Shown here: positions 49,225-60,711 of the stretch, one piece after another
Layout: each line of letters starts with the position of its first letter
Position numbering within the stretch: position 1 is the first letter of the stretch
Assembly (NCBI RefSeq): GCF_046630445.1
Contig: NC_092338.1
Coordinates: 147,259,501 to 147,323,500 of the forward strand
Direction: 5' to 3'
DNA from: Rutidosis leptorrhynchoides
Taxonomy: Eukaryota; Streptophyta; Magnoliopsida; Asterales; Asteraceae
Length of the DNA stretch: 64,000 nucleotides
The notes under the pieces: model-generated
Databases searched by the model: none
Told to the model about the DNA's origin: nothing
Seen by the model: only the letters and a program-made list of their open reading frames with translations
Program-made: the position numbers and the translations under genes

Positions 49225-51734
49225 AACGTCGGTAGCCCTTGAATGATTGGATATGAGCTGGAATGCACCACAACTCATGAATTCTTTATATATCGAACAT
49301 ATTTTAGTTCTTTTCACAAAAATCAACTTTCTCCATCTTTTTTCACACAAGTACTACGTATGTATTTTATTTATTTTATGATTTATATTAATTATTATTA
49401 ATAATTTGTAGTATTAGTATTATTAATATACACATAAAATAATACGACGAGGTTCTGCCCGCGTGATTTCAAAATGAGTTTTTCGAGTGGGATAGGGCTA
49501 AGGAAATTACGGGTTATAATTATGGAGGTGATGGGTATGGATCATGGGTATGCTCGTGAGGTCAATTTAGTGTTTATCATCTCCGTTTCGTCTACGTACC
49601 TTTCCTGCAATATTGAACCTCAATATTGATACGTGAGCACTCATAACTTAACTTTTATTTACTAATAGTGTATCCCTGACTAGTGCTCGAGAAAATAGAA
49701 TTATGCATGCTTGTATATTTGATATTGCCCCTAAATAGGTTATGTTGAATCTTAAAGGTTGTTATACTAGGGATGAGATAAGATATAAGATATGCATGTC
49801 GTTGGAAAGCTAGCGAAAAATTAAGAACTTTTCATTTAGATATCGAATGGATTCGATGAATGGTTAGAAAGTTATGAATTAAACAATTAATTTCGTAATT
49901 AAGATTGCTAATGATAATTAGTGAACTAATTTTCTGGGTAATAAAAAGTGGTTATTTGGATTCTACTCGTCGAGTAGATGAATTTTCATATAAAGCACGT
50001 CTCGTTTCGTTGAACGGTTGTCAAGTTATGGATAAAAGAAGTTTTGTAAATTTTGATAAAACGTCGATACGGAAACTGAAATTCTCGCTGATCTGCGTTG
50101 TTTCAGATTAAAACAAAAATACCACTGAATTCTTTGCTGTAAGGTCTAACAAACGACTCTGGCCGTTTGTCAATTCGAGTCTCGACGATTTTTCTAAAAA
50201 TCATCAAAGTTGACTGTTTGATCACATTTTAAAATTCTAAAAAAAAAAGCTGAAACTTTTTTATTAAAAATGTCAGTTTTGTATCAGTTGTCATGGTCGG
50301 CCTAATGTATGTTTACTTTTGCCAAAAATCATGTTATATCTTTGTTGTAACGAGAATTTAAAGGCTTTGACCGTTTGTCAATCCGAGTTTCGAGGAATTT
50401 TCTAAAAATCTCCAAAGTAGGTTACTCGGTCACTTTTGTAAAATTTATTAAAGCTGAAAAATTAACTTTGAAACGCCGAAACCGCGTTGGCAACTACGAG
50501 CTGTCTAGGTTTAGTTTACTTCTGTAAAAATTTATGCTTAACCTTTTTGGTAATGTGTAACTTTTATCTTTGGCCGTTTATCAATCGGAGTTCCGATAAT
50601 TTTTCTAAAAATCGCTGAAGTGGCCGTTTAGTCATGTTTGACCGAAAAATCATTTTTGTATAAGTTATTATATTTTTGCATGCGACCTCGTTTTTACTTT
50701 AACCTTTGACTTTTGCACATTAGTCTCGAGCATTGAGATTGTGGTACACTATGACTTGGCCTAAATTATTAGACAAATATTGACAAATACATTATATATA
50801 TATATATAATTACTATAGGTTCGTGAATCCGAGGCCAACCCTACACTTGTTCAATGATGTTATATGTATTTTTACTACAAAATACAGTATGGTGAGTTTC
50901 ATTAATCCCTTTTTAAATGCTTTTGCAATATATATTTTTGGGACTGAGAATACATGCGCTGCTTTTATAAATGCTTTACGAAATAGACACAAGTAATCGA
51001 AACTACATTCTATGGTTGGATTATCTAATCGAATATGCCCTTTTTATTAAAGTCTGGTAATCTAAGAATTAGGGAACAGACACCCTAATTGACGCGAATC
51101 CTAAAGATAGATCTATCGGGCCCAACAAGCCCCATCCAAAGTGCCGGATGTTTTAGTACTTCGAAATTTATATCATGTCCGAAGGAGGATCCCGGAATGA
51201 TGGGGATATTCTTATATATGCATATTGTTAATGTCGGTTACCAGGTGTTCAATCCATATGAATGATATTTTTGTCTCTATGCATGGGACGTATGTTTATG
51301 AGAAATGGAAATCTGAAATCTTGTGGTCTATTAAAATGATGGAAACGATTGTTTAAGTTAAACTAATGAACTCACCAACCTTTTGGTTGACACTTTAAAG
51401 CATGTTTATTCTCAGGTACGAAAGAAATCTTCCGCTGTGCATTAGCTCATTTTAAAGATATTACTTGGAGTCATTCATGCCATATTTCAAAAGACGTTGC
51501 ATTCGAGTCGTTGAGGTTCATTAGAGATTATTATTAAGTAAATGACAGATTAGGTCATTTATAGTTTGGATATTATGAAATGGTATGCATACCTGTCAAC
51601 TTTCGATGTAAATGAAAGTTTGTCTTTTAAAACGAATGCAATGTTTGTAAAATGTATCATATAGAGGTCAAATACCTCGCGATGTAATCATATGTTATTG
51701 TATTCGTCCCTATGGATTGGGTCGGGTCGTCTCA
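47846..51734 (+). mobile_element. 3' LTR, 3889 bp
   Basis: Near-identical to 39566-43500. Differences spotted by eye include single bases near 48851, 50257 and 50580 and the shorter (TA)n run. It ends at GGGTCGTCTCA before the GGAAT duplication. A 68-codon open frame (49905-50111, also 41669-41875) has no recognisable homology and is not called a gene. Confidence 0.93.
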
Positions 51735-51739
51735 GGAAT

Positions 51740-54700
51740 CGTTACCTGAAGGGGCGATTGATACATGGGACGTTTTAGTTGACAAATTTCTTAAACAATT
51801 CTTTCCTGCATCTAAAGCCGTAAGACTTCAAGCAGAAATTGTTACGTTTACACAGAAACCAAATGAAACTCTATATGAGGCGTGGACAAGATATGGAAAG
51901 TTATTAAGAGGATGTCCGCAACATGGTTTAGACACCTGTCAAATAGTACAAATATTCTACCAAGGATGCGACATCACTACAAGAAAAGACATAGATATAG
52001 CAGCTGGTGGTTCTATTTTGAAGAAAACCGAAACTGATGCTTACAAAATTATTGATAATACTGCTTCCCACTCACATGAGTGGCACCAAGAAAAAGATAT
52101 CATTAGATCATCTAAAGCAGCTAGAGCCGATTCTAGCCATGACTTAGATTCCATTTCCGCAAAGATAGATGCTGTGGAGAGACGAATGGAAAAGATGACT
52201 AAAGATATTCACTCAATACGAATTAGTTGTGAGCAGTGTGGAGGACCACATTTGACAAAAGATTGTCTCAGTATTGAATTAACAATGGAACAAAGAGAGA
52301 ATATTTCATACATAAACCAAAGGCCTGGAAATAATTATCAGAATAATTATCAACCGCCAAGACCGATTTACAATCAAAACCAAAATTATAACCGAAATGT
52401 TCCATACAACAACCAACAAGGTCCTAGCAATCAACAAGTATCTAACAATACTTACAATCAGCAAAGACCTATTTTTCCGATTAAACCACCACAAACCGAC
52501 GAGAAAAAGCCAAATTTAGAAGATATGATATCAAAGCTAGTTGAGTCTCAAACGCAGTTTTTCACATCTCAGAAACAAACCAATGAACAAAATGCTCAAG
52601 CATTTAGGAATCAACAAGCTTCGATTCAAAATTTGGAACAAGAAGTGAGCAACCTAGCAAGGTTGATAGGTGAAAGAAAACCGGGAAGTCTACCTAGTGA
52701 TACAAATGCTAACCCCCGGAATGAAACAGCTAAAGCCATTACCACAAGAAGTGGTACAACACTTAAACCACCGGAAATACCTGTAACTTCTGATGAAACC
52801 ATTCCTACTCCACAAGAACCACAATCCGAGCAAGAAAAGGAAAAAGAACCGGTAGTTGAAAAGGTTAATGAAAATAACACAGTTAAGGATAAACCTTATG
52901 TTAAACCATACCAACCACCACTTCCTTACCCGAGTAAAATGAAGAAAGAAAAACTTGAAGCCGAGCAATCCAAATTCTTGGATATGTTTAAACAGATAAA
53001 TGTAAATCTTCCTTTCATTGATGTGATTTCAGGAATGCCAAGATATGCTAAATTCTTGAAAGATCTAATCTCAAATAGAAAGAAAATGGAAGAACTCTCG
53101 GCTGTCACTATGAATGCAAATTGTTCAGCAGTGCTGTTGAATAAAATACCAGAAAAACTATCTGATCCAGGAAGTTTCACAATTCCATGTTTTCTGGGTA
53201 GTCTTAGTTCAATAGAAGCATTGGCAGACTTAGGTGCTAGTATAAATTTAATGCCGTATTCACTATACGCTAAACTAGACCTTGGAGAATTGAAACCAAC
53301 CAGAATAAGCATACAACTAGCTGATAGATCAATAAAATATCCTAGAGGGATAATGGAGAACATGCTAGTTAAAGTTGGTACTTTAGTATTTCCAGTAGAT
53401 TTTGTTGTTTTGGACATGGAAGAAGATTCTCAAGTTCCTCTCATATTAGGAAGACCATTCTTAAACACGGCTAAAGCAATGATAGACGTGTTCGGTAATA
53501 AACTGACCCTAAGTATAGAGGATGAGAGTGTTACCTTTTCAGTTGATAGAGCAATGCAACAACCACAATCTGCAGATGATACATGTTATTATATTCAAAC
53601 TATAGATGCACATGCAGAATTATTAGAAGAATTTCCAGAATTACAAGGAACAGGAGAATGTTCTTTAGGAGAAGGTAATGAACCAATTGATGAAGCTGAA
53701 ATGTTAGCTACACTTATAGCTAATGGATATGAACCAACAACAGAAGAAATTCAAATGCTAAAAGAAGAAGACAGATATCGATATAAATCATCGATAGAAG
53801 AACCTCCGAAATTAGAGTTAAAGCCACTTCCAAACTATTTGGAATACGCTTATTTACATGGTGAATCTGAATTACCTGTAATAATATTGTCTTCTCTTAC
53901 TGAAAATGAGAAATCACAACTCATTTCTGTGTTGAAAGCTCATAAACCAGCCATTGCATGGAAGATTCATGATATTAAAGGAATAAGTCCTTCGTATTGC
54001 ACACATAAAATCTTTATGGAAGAAGGTCATAAAACGTATGTGCAACGCCAACGAAGACTAAATCCTAATATGCAAGATGTAGTTAAGAAAGAGATTATTA
54101 AACTGCTAGATGCAGGTTTGATATATCCAATTTCTGATAGTCCATGGGTAAGCCCAGTTCAATGTGTACCTAAGAAGGGTGGCATGACTGTCATTACAAA
54201 TGAGAAAAATGAGCTTATTCCTACTAGGACTGTAACAGGATGGCGTGTATGTATTGATTATAGAAAATTAAATGACGCCACCAGAAAAGATCACTTTCCC
54301 TTACCTTTCATAGATCAAATGTTGGAAAGATTAGCCGGAAATAGTTACTATTGTTTTCTAGATGGATTTTCCGGATATTTTCAAATTCCAATAGCACCCG
54401 AAGATCAAGAGAAAACCACATTCACGTGCCCTTATGGTACTTTTGCTTACAAACGCATGCCATTTGGACTTTGTAACGCCCCTGCAACCTTTCAAAGGTG
54501 TATGATGGCGATTTTTCACGACATGATAGAAGAATGCATGGAAGTTTTCATGGATGATTTTTCAGTTTTCGGTGATACATTTGAATCATGTCTAGTTAAT
54601 CTGGAACGAATGCTAATTAGATGCGAAAAATCAAATCTAGTACTTAATTGGGAGAAATGCCATTTCATGGTTAAAGAAGGCATCGTTCTTGGACATAAAA

Positions 54701-55500
54701 TTTCAAAAGAAGGAATTGAAGTGGATAGAGCTAAAGTAGATGTAATTGCTAAACTTCCACATCCCACAAATGTTAGAGGAGTTAGGAGTTTTCTAGGGCA
54801 TACCGGTTTTTACCGACGTTTCATAAAAGATTTTTCTAAAATTGCCACTCCTATGAATAAACTCCTAGAAAAGGATGCTCCATTCATCTTTTCAGATGAG
54901 TGTATCAAATCTTTTAATATTCTTAAAGAGAAACTCACTAATGCACCGATCATGATAACACCAAATTGGAATCTACCATTTGAACTAATGTGCGATGCAA
55001 GTGATTTTGCAATGGGAGCCGTTTTAGGACAAAGGATTGAAAAACGATTTCAACCTATATATTATGCTAGTAAGACATTACAAGGAGCACAAACGAACTA
55101 TACAACTACTGAAAAAGAACTCCTTGCTATTGTCTTTGCTTTTGACAAATTTCGATCATATCTCGTTCTAGCAAAAACGGTGGTCTATACCGACCATTCT
55201 GCTCTTAGATACCTATTTTCAAAACAAGATGCTAAACCAAGATTAATCCGTTGGATCTTACTCTTACAAGAGTTTGATATTGAAATCCGAGATAAAAGAG
55301 GAGCAGAAAATCTCGCCGCTGATCATCTTTCTCGTCTTGAAAATCCCGAATTAGAAGTTCTAAATGAATCGGCCATACAAGACAACTTTCCTGATGAATA
55401 TCTATTGAAGATAGATTATAAAGAAATCCCATGGTTTGCAGACTATGCAAACTACTTAGTTTGTGGATTCCTTGAAAAAGGATTATCGTACCAAAAATGA
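51740..55500 (+). pseudogene. Athila gag (rest), protease, RT, RNase H
   Basis: Continues the gag frame of 38947-39565. It shows the capsid C-terminal half (FFPASKAVRLQAEI, EAWTRYGKLLRGCPQHG), a CX2CX3HX4C knuckle (CEQCGGPHLTKDC, about 52230) and a Gln/Asn-rich linker. Protease carries DLGASINLMP (about 53227) and LILGRPFL (about 53440). RT shows YRKLNDATRKDHFPLPFIDQ and the catalytic FMDDFSVFG (about 54550). RNase H has CDASDFAMGAVLGQ, TEKELLAIVFAF, TDHSALRYL and AADHLSR (about 55320). The DLGAS protease signature and the absence of a gag-pol frameshift are usual for Athila. A TGA at 55498-55500 separates it from integrase in the same frame. The ATG at 51712 lies in the inserted LTR and is not the start. 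Confidence 0.93.
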
Positions 55501-56721
55501 AAGAAATTCTTCAGTGATATAAAACACTATTTCTGGGAAGATCCACATCTGTTTAAAAGTTGTCCCGATGGAATAATACGCCGATGTGTATTTGGAGATG
55601 AAGCTAGTAAAATTTTAAACCATTGTCACACAGGACCAACAGGAGGGCATTATGGGCCTCAACTAACAGCAAGAAAAGTTTATGAAGCTGGATTCTATTG
55701 GCCTACAATTTACAAAGACGCACACCTTCTTTGCAAATCCTGTGATACATGTCAAAGGGCCGGAAAAATAAGTCAACGTGATGAAATGCCACAAAATGTC
55801 ATCCAAGTATGTGAAGTATTTGACATTTGGGGTATTGACTTTATGGGTCCATTTCCAAAATCTCATAATAATCTATATATACTCGTAGCCATTGATTATG
55901 TATCTAAATGGGCGGAAGCACAAGCTCTCCCAACTAACGATGCACGAGTTGTAGTCAACTTTTTAAAACGTCTTTTTGCAAGGTTTGGAACACCGAAAGC
56001 TTTAATAAGTGATCGGGGTACTCATTTCTGTAATAATCAACTTGAGAAAGTTCTTAAAAGATATGGAGTAACTCATAAAATCTCCACCGCATATCATCCA
56101 CAAACAAGTGGACAAGTTGAAAATACCAACCGAGCTTTAAAACGTATTCTAGAGAAAACCGTAGGATCAAATCCGAAGGAATGGTCCATTAAATTGGAGG
56201 ATGCACTCTGGGCTTTTAGAACAGCCTACAAAACTCCAATTGGAACCACACCTTTTAGACTTGTTTATGGAAAAGCATGTCATCTTCCAGTAGAAATTGA
56301 ACACAAAGCATTTTGGGCTTTGAAAACATGTAATCTTGATTTACATGAAGCCGGACGTCTACGATTAAGTCAACTAAATGAATTAGAAGAATTAAGACAT
56401 GAAGCATACGAAAATTTGTTAATCTATAAAGAAAGAACGAAGAAATGGCATGATAAAAGAATCAGAAGTTCAAAAGAATTTAAAGAAGGAGACAGAGTTC
56501 TTCTTTTCAATTCACGATTCAAGCTATTTCCTGGAAAATTGAAATCAAGATGGTCTGGACCATTCATAGTCAAAAGAGTTTTCCCATACGGAACGATAGA
56601 ATTGATAAATTCAAATGGGATTGAATTTAAAGTTAATGGTCACAGAGTTAAACATTACATACATGGTCCGATGGAAGTCGACAACGAAGTTAATCACAAT
56701 TTCGACACCACAGCTAACTAA
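55501..56721 (+). pseudogene. Athila integrase, downstream of the TGA
   Basis: Same frame as gag-pol. The HHCC domain ([13 protein letters not shown] to [11 protein letters not shown]) lies at about 55620-55760. The catalytic triad is in IDFMGPF (about 55840), LISDRGTHF (about 56010) and [16 protein letters not shown] (about 56110). A GPF-type C-terminus ([20 protein letters not shown]) follows and there is no chromodomain. It ends at TAA 56719-56721, followed at once by a GTGTGGGGAGA purine tract. All catalytic residues are present; only the upstream stop prevents a continuous polyprotein. Confidence 0.92.
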
Positions 56722-56880
56722 GTGTGGGGAGAATCAAGTCTTTAAAGGATAATATGTATTTCTGTTAAAGTTAGATTGTCTGTTTTCGTGTAGTTCTCGA
56801 AAATGGAACCCGAATGGTCTTTCCCTAGCAGACCCTAAAGAACTAGTCTTCTCCCCCCATTCTGAATTTTTATTTTTTTT

Positions 56881-56882
56881 AG
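56881..56882 (+). promoter_or_regulatory. Candidate 3' splice site before the accessory ORF
   Basis: CTCCCCCCATTCTG then a run of T ends in AG, 11 nt before the ATG at 56894. A matching donor would have to lie upstream and was not identified. Confidence 0.45.
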
Positions 56883-56893
56883 GTTTTTACAAA

Positions 56894-57310
56894 ATGAAGA
56901 CTGCCTGTGAACTAAACCATGGTCTAATGCTACACGCTTTGATCACTAAAATAAATAATGACATACTACCGAGTGAAATAGTATCAGTAATCAGAGAAAG
57001 AATGGACGGAGTTAGAAAAGAATCCAGATGCGAAGATAATAAGTTACAATTTGGTAAAGGAAAATCAAAATCCGCAGCGAAAAGAAGAGCACGACACCTA
57101 GAACGATGTCACAAATGCGGAAAATGGTCACATGGAGGTAAATGTTCAAATAATCAAACCTATTCAAATACCGAATTTGTTACTTTATGCAGAGACGGAC
57201 CGTTCATATGTTTAGAAGAAAAGACACTGAATGCTCGAGGTTACGCCTATGTAGCCATGGAAAACCAATTAAACCAACTATCTTATGAATGGGATAGATC
57301 ATATAACTAA
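56894..57310 (+). CDS. Small basic Cys-containing accessory ORF of the Athila element, 138 aa
   Basis: Intact, in a different frame from gag-pol, 172 bp after it. About residues 52-72 are strongly basic (GKGKSKSAAKRRARHLER), next to CHKCGKWSHGGKC, a CX2CX4HX3C cluster with a spacing unlike the usual knuckle. No signal peptide or membrane segment. The ATG lies 11 nt after a long pyrimidine run ending in AG (56860-56882), which looks like a 3' splice site, so it may be expressed from a spliced RNA. The family is not known to me. An RNA-binding or regulatory role is only suggested by the composition. Confidence 0.65.
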   Translation: MKTACELNHGLMLHALITKINNDILPSEIVSVIRERMDGVRKESRCEDNKLQFGKGKSKSAAKRRARHLERCHKCGKWSHGGKCSNNQTYSNTEFVTLCRDGPFICLEEKTLNARGYAYVAMENQLNQLSYEWDRSYN

Positions 57311-58161
57311 GAAATCTATTTCACAGGTATGTCTGTACAGTTTTTATTTTTATTTTTATTTTTAACCTTTTGATAATAAACGCTAATTTGTTCGCTAAAA
57401 AGTATTAAATTGGTATTGAATAAAATTAGGTTTGGCGACCGAAATTATTGATATCATTCAAAAATTTATTACATCACTGCGAAATTTAACGTTTATTCTT
57501 AAGGTATAAATATCTTTAATCAATCAACCCAAAATATTTCAAAAATTCGTCATGAGTCAAATTAGGTCTTGGAACCGAAATTACTTTACCGAAAAGAGGG
57601 GCGCATATTTTTGATAATATTTGATTGATTAAAGTGGGATAAAAAGCCAAAAAGATTTTTAATTTTATTTTTACCATGTTTTTAAAATTAATATAAATCT
57701 TAAATTAATATTGTAAACTTTGTAAAAACAATATATTTAAAATTGTAAATATTTGAAAAATTAATATAAGTTTGGTGTGAATTTATAATATGAATTTTTA
57801 ATATAAGTTTGGTGTGAATTTATAATATGAATTTTTAAATTAAGTCTGGTGTGAATTTTTAAAATATGAATTTTTAATTTTATGCATTTCAAATTTTAAG
57901 TTTGGTGTGATTTTTTTAATATTAATTTTGAATTTTATATTTAAATTGTGTGAATTTAAAAACAAAAATTTACTCTATCTCATTAAGTTAAAAATATGAT
58001 TTTTAAAATTCGTCGTAAGTTGAAGACTAGGTCTTTGAACCGAAATTGCTTTACCCGATGGCGGGACGAGAATTTTTATTATCATTATTTTTAAGCTTAT
58101 TGATTTAAAGTATGCCAAAAAAAAAAAAAAAAAAAAAAAATATTAAAATCCTGGATTTTCA
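57311..58161 (+). repeat. Non-coding stretch with two kinds of internal repeat
   Basis: Four copies of AAGTTTGGTGTGA (or AAGTCTGG...) at 57768, 57805, 57842 and 57898 sit in AT-rich units of 37-56 bp. Copies of a longer motif around GGTCTTTGAACCGAAATTGC are at 57426, 57561 and 58026, with a fourth at 61401. A poly(A) run lies at 58118-58140. Confidence 0.75.
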
Positions 58162-58212
58162 CCCCATGCGACTCGCATGGGGGTATGCACAAATCCATGC
58201 GACTCGCATGGA
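58162..58212. promoter_or_regulatory. Paired dyads upstream of the env-position gene
   Basis: Dyad 1 (58162-58182) has arms CCCCATGCGA and TCGCATGGGG around C. Dyad 2 (58194-58212) has arms TCCATGCGA and TCGCATGGA around C. Centres are 31 bp apart. A CT/CA-rich, leader-like stretch (58255-58350) follows and then the ATG at 58353, so an internal promoter is possible. Confidence 0.75.
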
Positions 58213-58352
58213 ACAAAAAAACTGGTCAGGATAATAAAACTCAGCGAGCTGCTTATTCTGTCACAATACACACACATACACGAAAACCTCTCAAAACTCT
58301 CTCAATTTTTCACCAATTTTTATCAAATTACTTGCAAAACTTCACAATAATC

Positions 58353-60711
58353 ATGCGTAGATTCAGTAGGCTCAACCCCTTCAGGAACACGGTAAAGATT
58401 TCACCCCTAATCTCTTTAAATTCGAATTATTGTGTTCTTGAGCTATAAATTTTATATTTTGATTTTGTTAAATTCTAGTGTAATTAGACTTAAATTGTTG
58501 TTATATTATGCATGAATATCCTAGATTGAAGCTATTTAACAGGGATTGAAGCTAAAAACTTCAAATTTTTAAGAATCTAGGGTTTGTGTTCTTGAGTAAT
58601 TTGGGGCTTTTTGATATAAACAGGTTATGGCCTATTTTTGTCATGAATTGTTGCTAAATTAAGTAGTGTAACATGTTTAGGTAGTTAATTGATCCAAACT
58701 TTGAGCCTAAACATGTTTTTGAGAATTAAAGTAGACTTTTTAAGTTTAAAAAATTCATAAACTTGGATAATTTGATGTAAAGGCCAATTTAAACTTGTTT
58801 AATTGCTAGTAGTGATTAGTTTGGCATATAATTTGCGATGAATGATTAAAAACTTGATGAACATTTTCTTATGTACTTATTTGAAAAAGTGTAGACTTGA
58901 CGAAGTATGAAAATGAACATGAGTTTGATTTGAATGCCATGTAATAAGTGTTTAATTGCTATAATGATTATTGTTGACATGTTTAAGAGTTTAAATGTGA
59001 TAAAACATTGTATACATTTTCGTATGTAAAAGTGTAGAATTATTATTGTTAGGAAAATATGTATAAAATGTGTTATGAATTGAACATGTCATCATAATTG
59101 TTTCAAGTTATTATTTTGCTAACACTAATGCATATTTGGATGCACAATTTTTGTGTTTAATGTGTTTTGCAGAGATATACAAATACGGACGGTGCATCAT
59201 CGTCCAGGCAACCAGAGCCCGAACCGGAAATGTTTTATGAACAAGAACAACATATGCAACAAGAAGAAGAACAACATGAGGATCAACATATTCCATATCA
59301 CGATCAAGATCAATTATTCATGAATCAGTTTCGTCAATTCGCTCCACATCAAATGATTCTGAGCTTAGACATTAATGAAGATCAGTTACACCCAAATCTG
59401 AGATTTGATCGATGTTGGATAGAGTATCCAGATTATCAAAAGAACATGCACATTCTCTACTTTAAGGTTGTTGAAATGCCAAGGGCAATTGACTGGGTAC
59501 CTTTGGAAACAGTTGACCTTGCCGAACCGATTCGGGAATTATTGGTGCAAAGGTATGGTAACTCTCAGTTTAACGATTGGATGCGCCTATTTTCCATTCG
59601 TAGAACCATATATAGGGAATGGTGTATAGAATTACTTAGTACTATTAAGTTAAACAGTGATGTTAGGAGGATAGATGATAGAAGCTTTATTAGATTTCTG
59701 TTAGGTGGACGCATGTACAGAATGTCCATGATAGATTTAGCCAGGGCCTTACAGATTTACACCCCTGCTGAACTTTTGAGCCCCGACTGTAATAGCCTGA
59801 TTGCCCAAGGATAAAGGGTAGATAGGGAATTTGATATTAACGCCGTCTGGAGGCGTATGTCCCACTTTAATGAATTTCACGCCAGTGGAAATCATACATA
59901 CTTAGATATAGATAGAGCTGAACTCCGGGTGATTCATAGATTCTTAGCAAACACAATTACACAAAGGGGTAAGAATAAGGAGAAATTGACCGTAAACGAT
60001 TTGTTCTACCTCAAGTGTATTAGAGACCCGAGGAGTTTCGTTAACATTCCCTATTGTGTTGGTTATTATCTCGCTAATGTAGTTTCGGGGATGAAATCGG
60101 GGAGTATTATAGGTGGTGGTATTTTCATTACTCTCATTGGAGAGTATTTAGGTGTGGATAAGCACCAAGGGGGTCCAATGAACGAAATAGAGGACGAAGG
60201 TGAAACTATAAGTTCAAACCTTTATCACGGTGCAAGGGTATTATTGATGAGACGTGGTCGGGTATATCGATACGAGGGACCTCAGCGACAGGTAGAAAGA
60301 GGTTCGGATGACGAAATGGAAGAGGCGAACAACATTATAGGAGTTGTTCGGGAGACTGCTCTTGATTTAGGCGTTCGTATGGAGGATGAATACATGACGA
60401 ACTATGATAGGCATATGCAGTACGAGGCATGGAAACGTCGGAATGACTACGAGCATTCCCGGCAACGAGAGCATGGCCGATGGGATTATCATCAGCGCCA
60501 AATTATAAGCCAGTTGCAGCCTGGCGAGATGTATTATCCGACCCGACCCGCATACTATCCCGCACATCAGCCAGAAATGAGACCACCCTATGATTTATAT
60601 GATTATGACGCAGCATACCAGTTCACCTATCATCAGCCATGGAACCCGGACGCGAACATGAATTGGGATCCATATCCTAATTTTCCTCCTAACCCACCTC
60701 CTGATCAGTAG
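58353..60711 (+). pseudogene. Athila env-position gene (ATHILA ORF-1-like), two exons, one in-frame stop
   Basis: Exon 1 is 58353-58391 (13 codons ending before GTAAAG). Exon 2 is 59173-60711, entered after TTTTGCAG; phase is kept. Exon 2 has no ATG near its start, which supports splicing over the 781-bp intron. The product is about 525 codons with a TAA at 59812-59814. An acidic Glu/Gln-rich N-terminus comes first. Then a region with WMRLFSIRRTIYREWCIELL and FIRFLLGGRMYRMSMIDLAR recalls the plant ATHILA ORF-1 / putative transposon protein domain. After the stop come a moderately hydrophobic stretch (SGSIIGGGIFITLIGEYLGV) and a Tyr/Pro/His-rich tail. No signal peptide is seen. Env-like is by position only. 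Confidence 0.68.

Noticed and set aside
51712..51739. ATG at 51712 as start of a 1262-codon polyprotein
   Set aside because: The first codons lie in the inserted LTR; the real gag start is at 38947, before the insertion.
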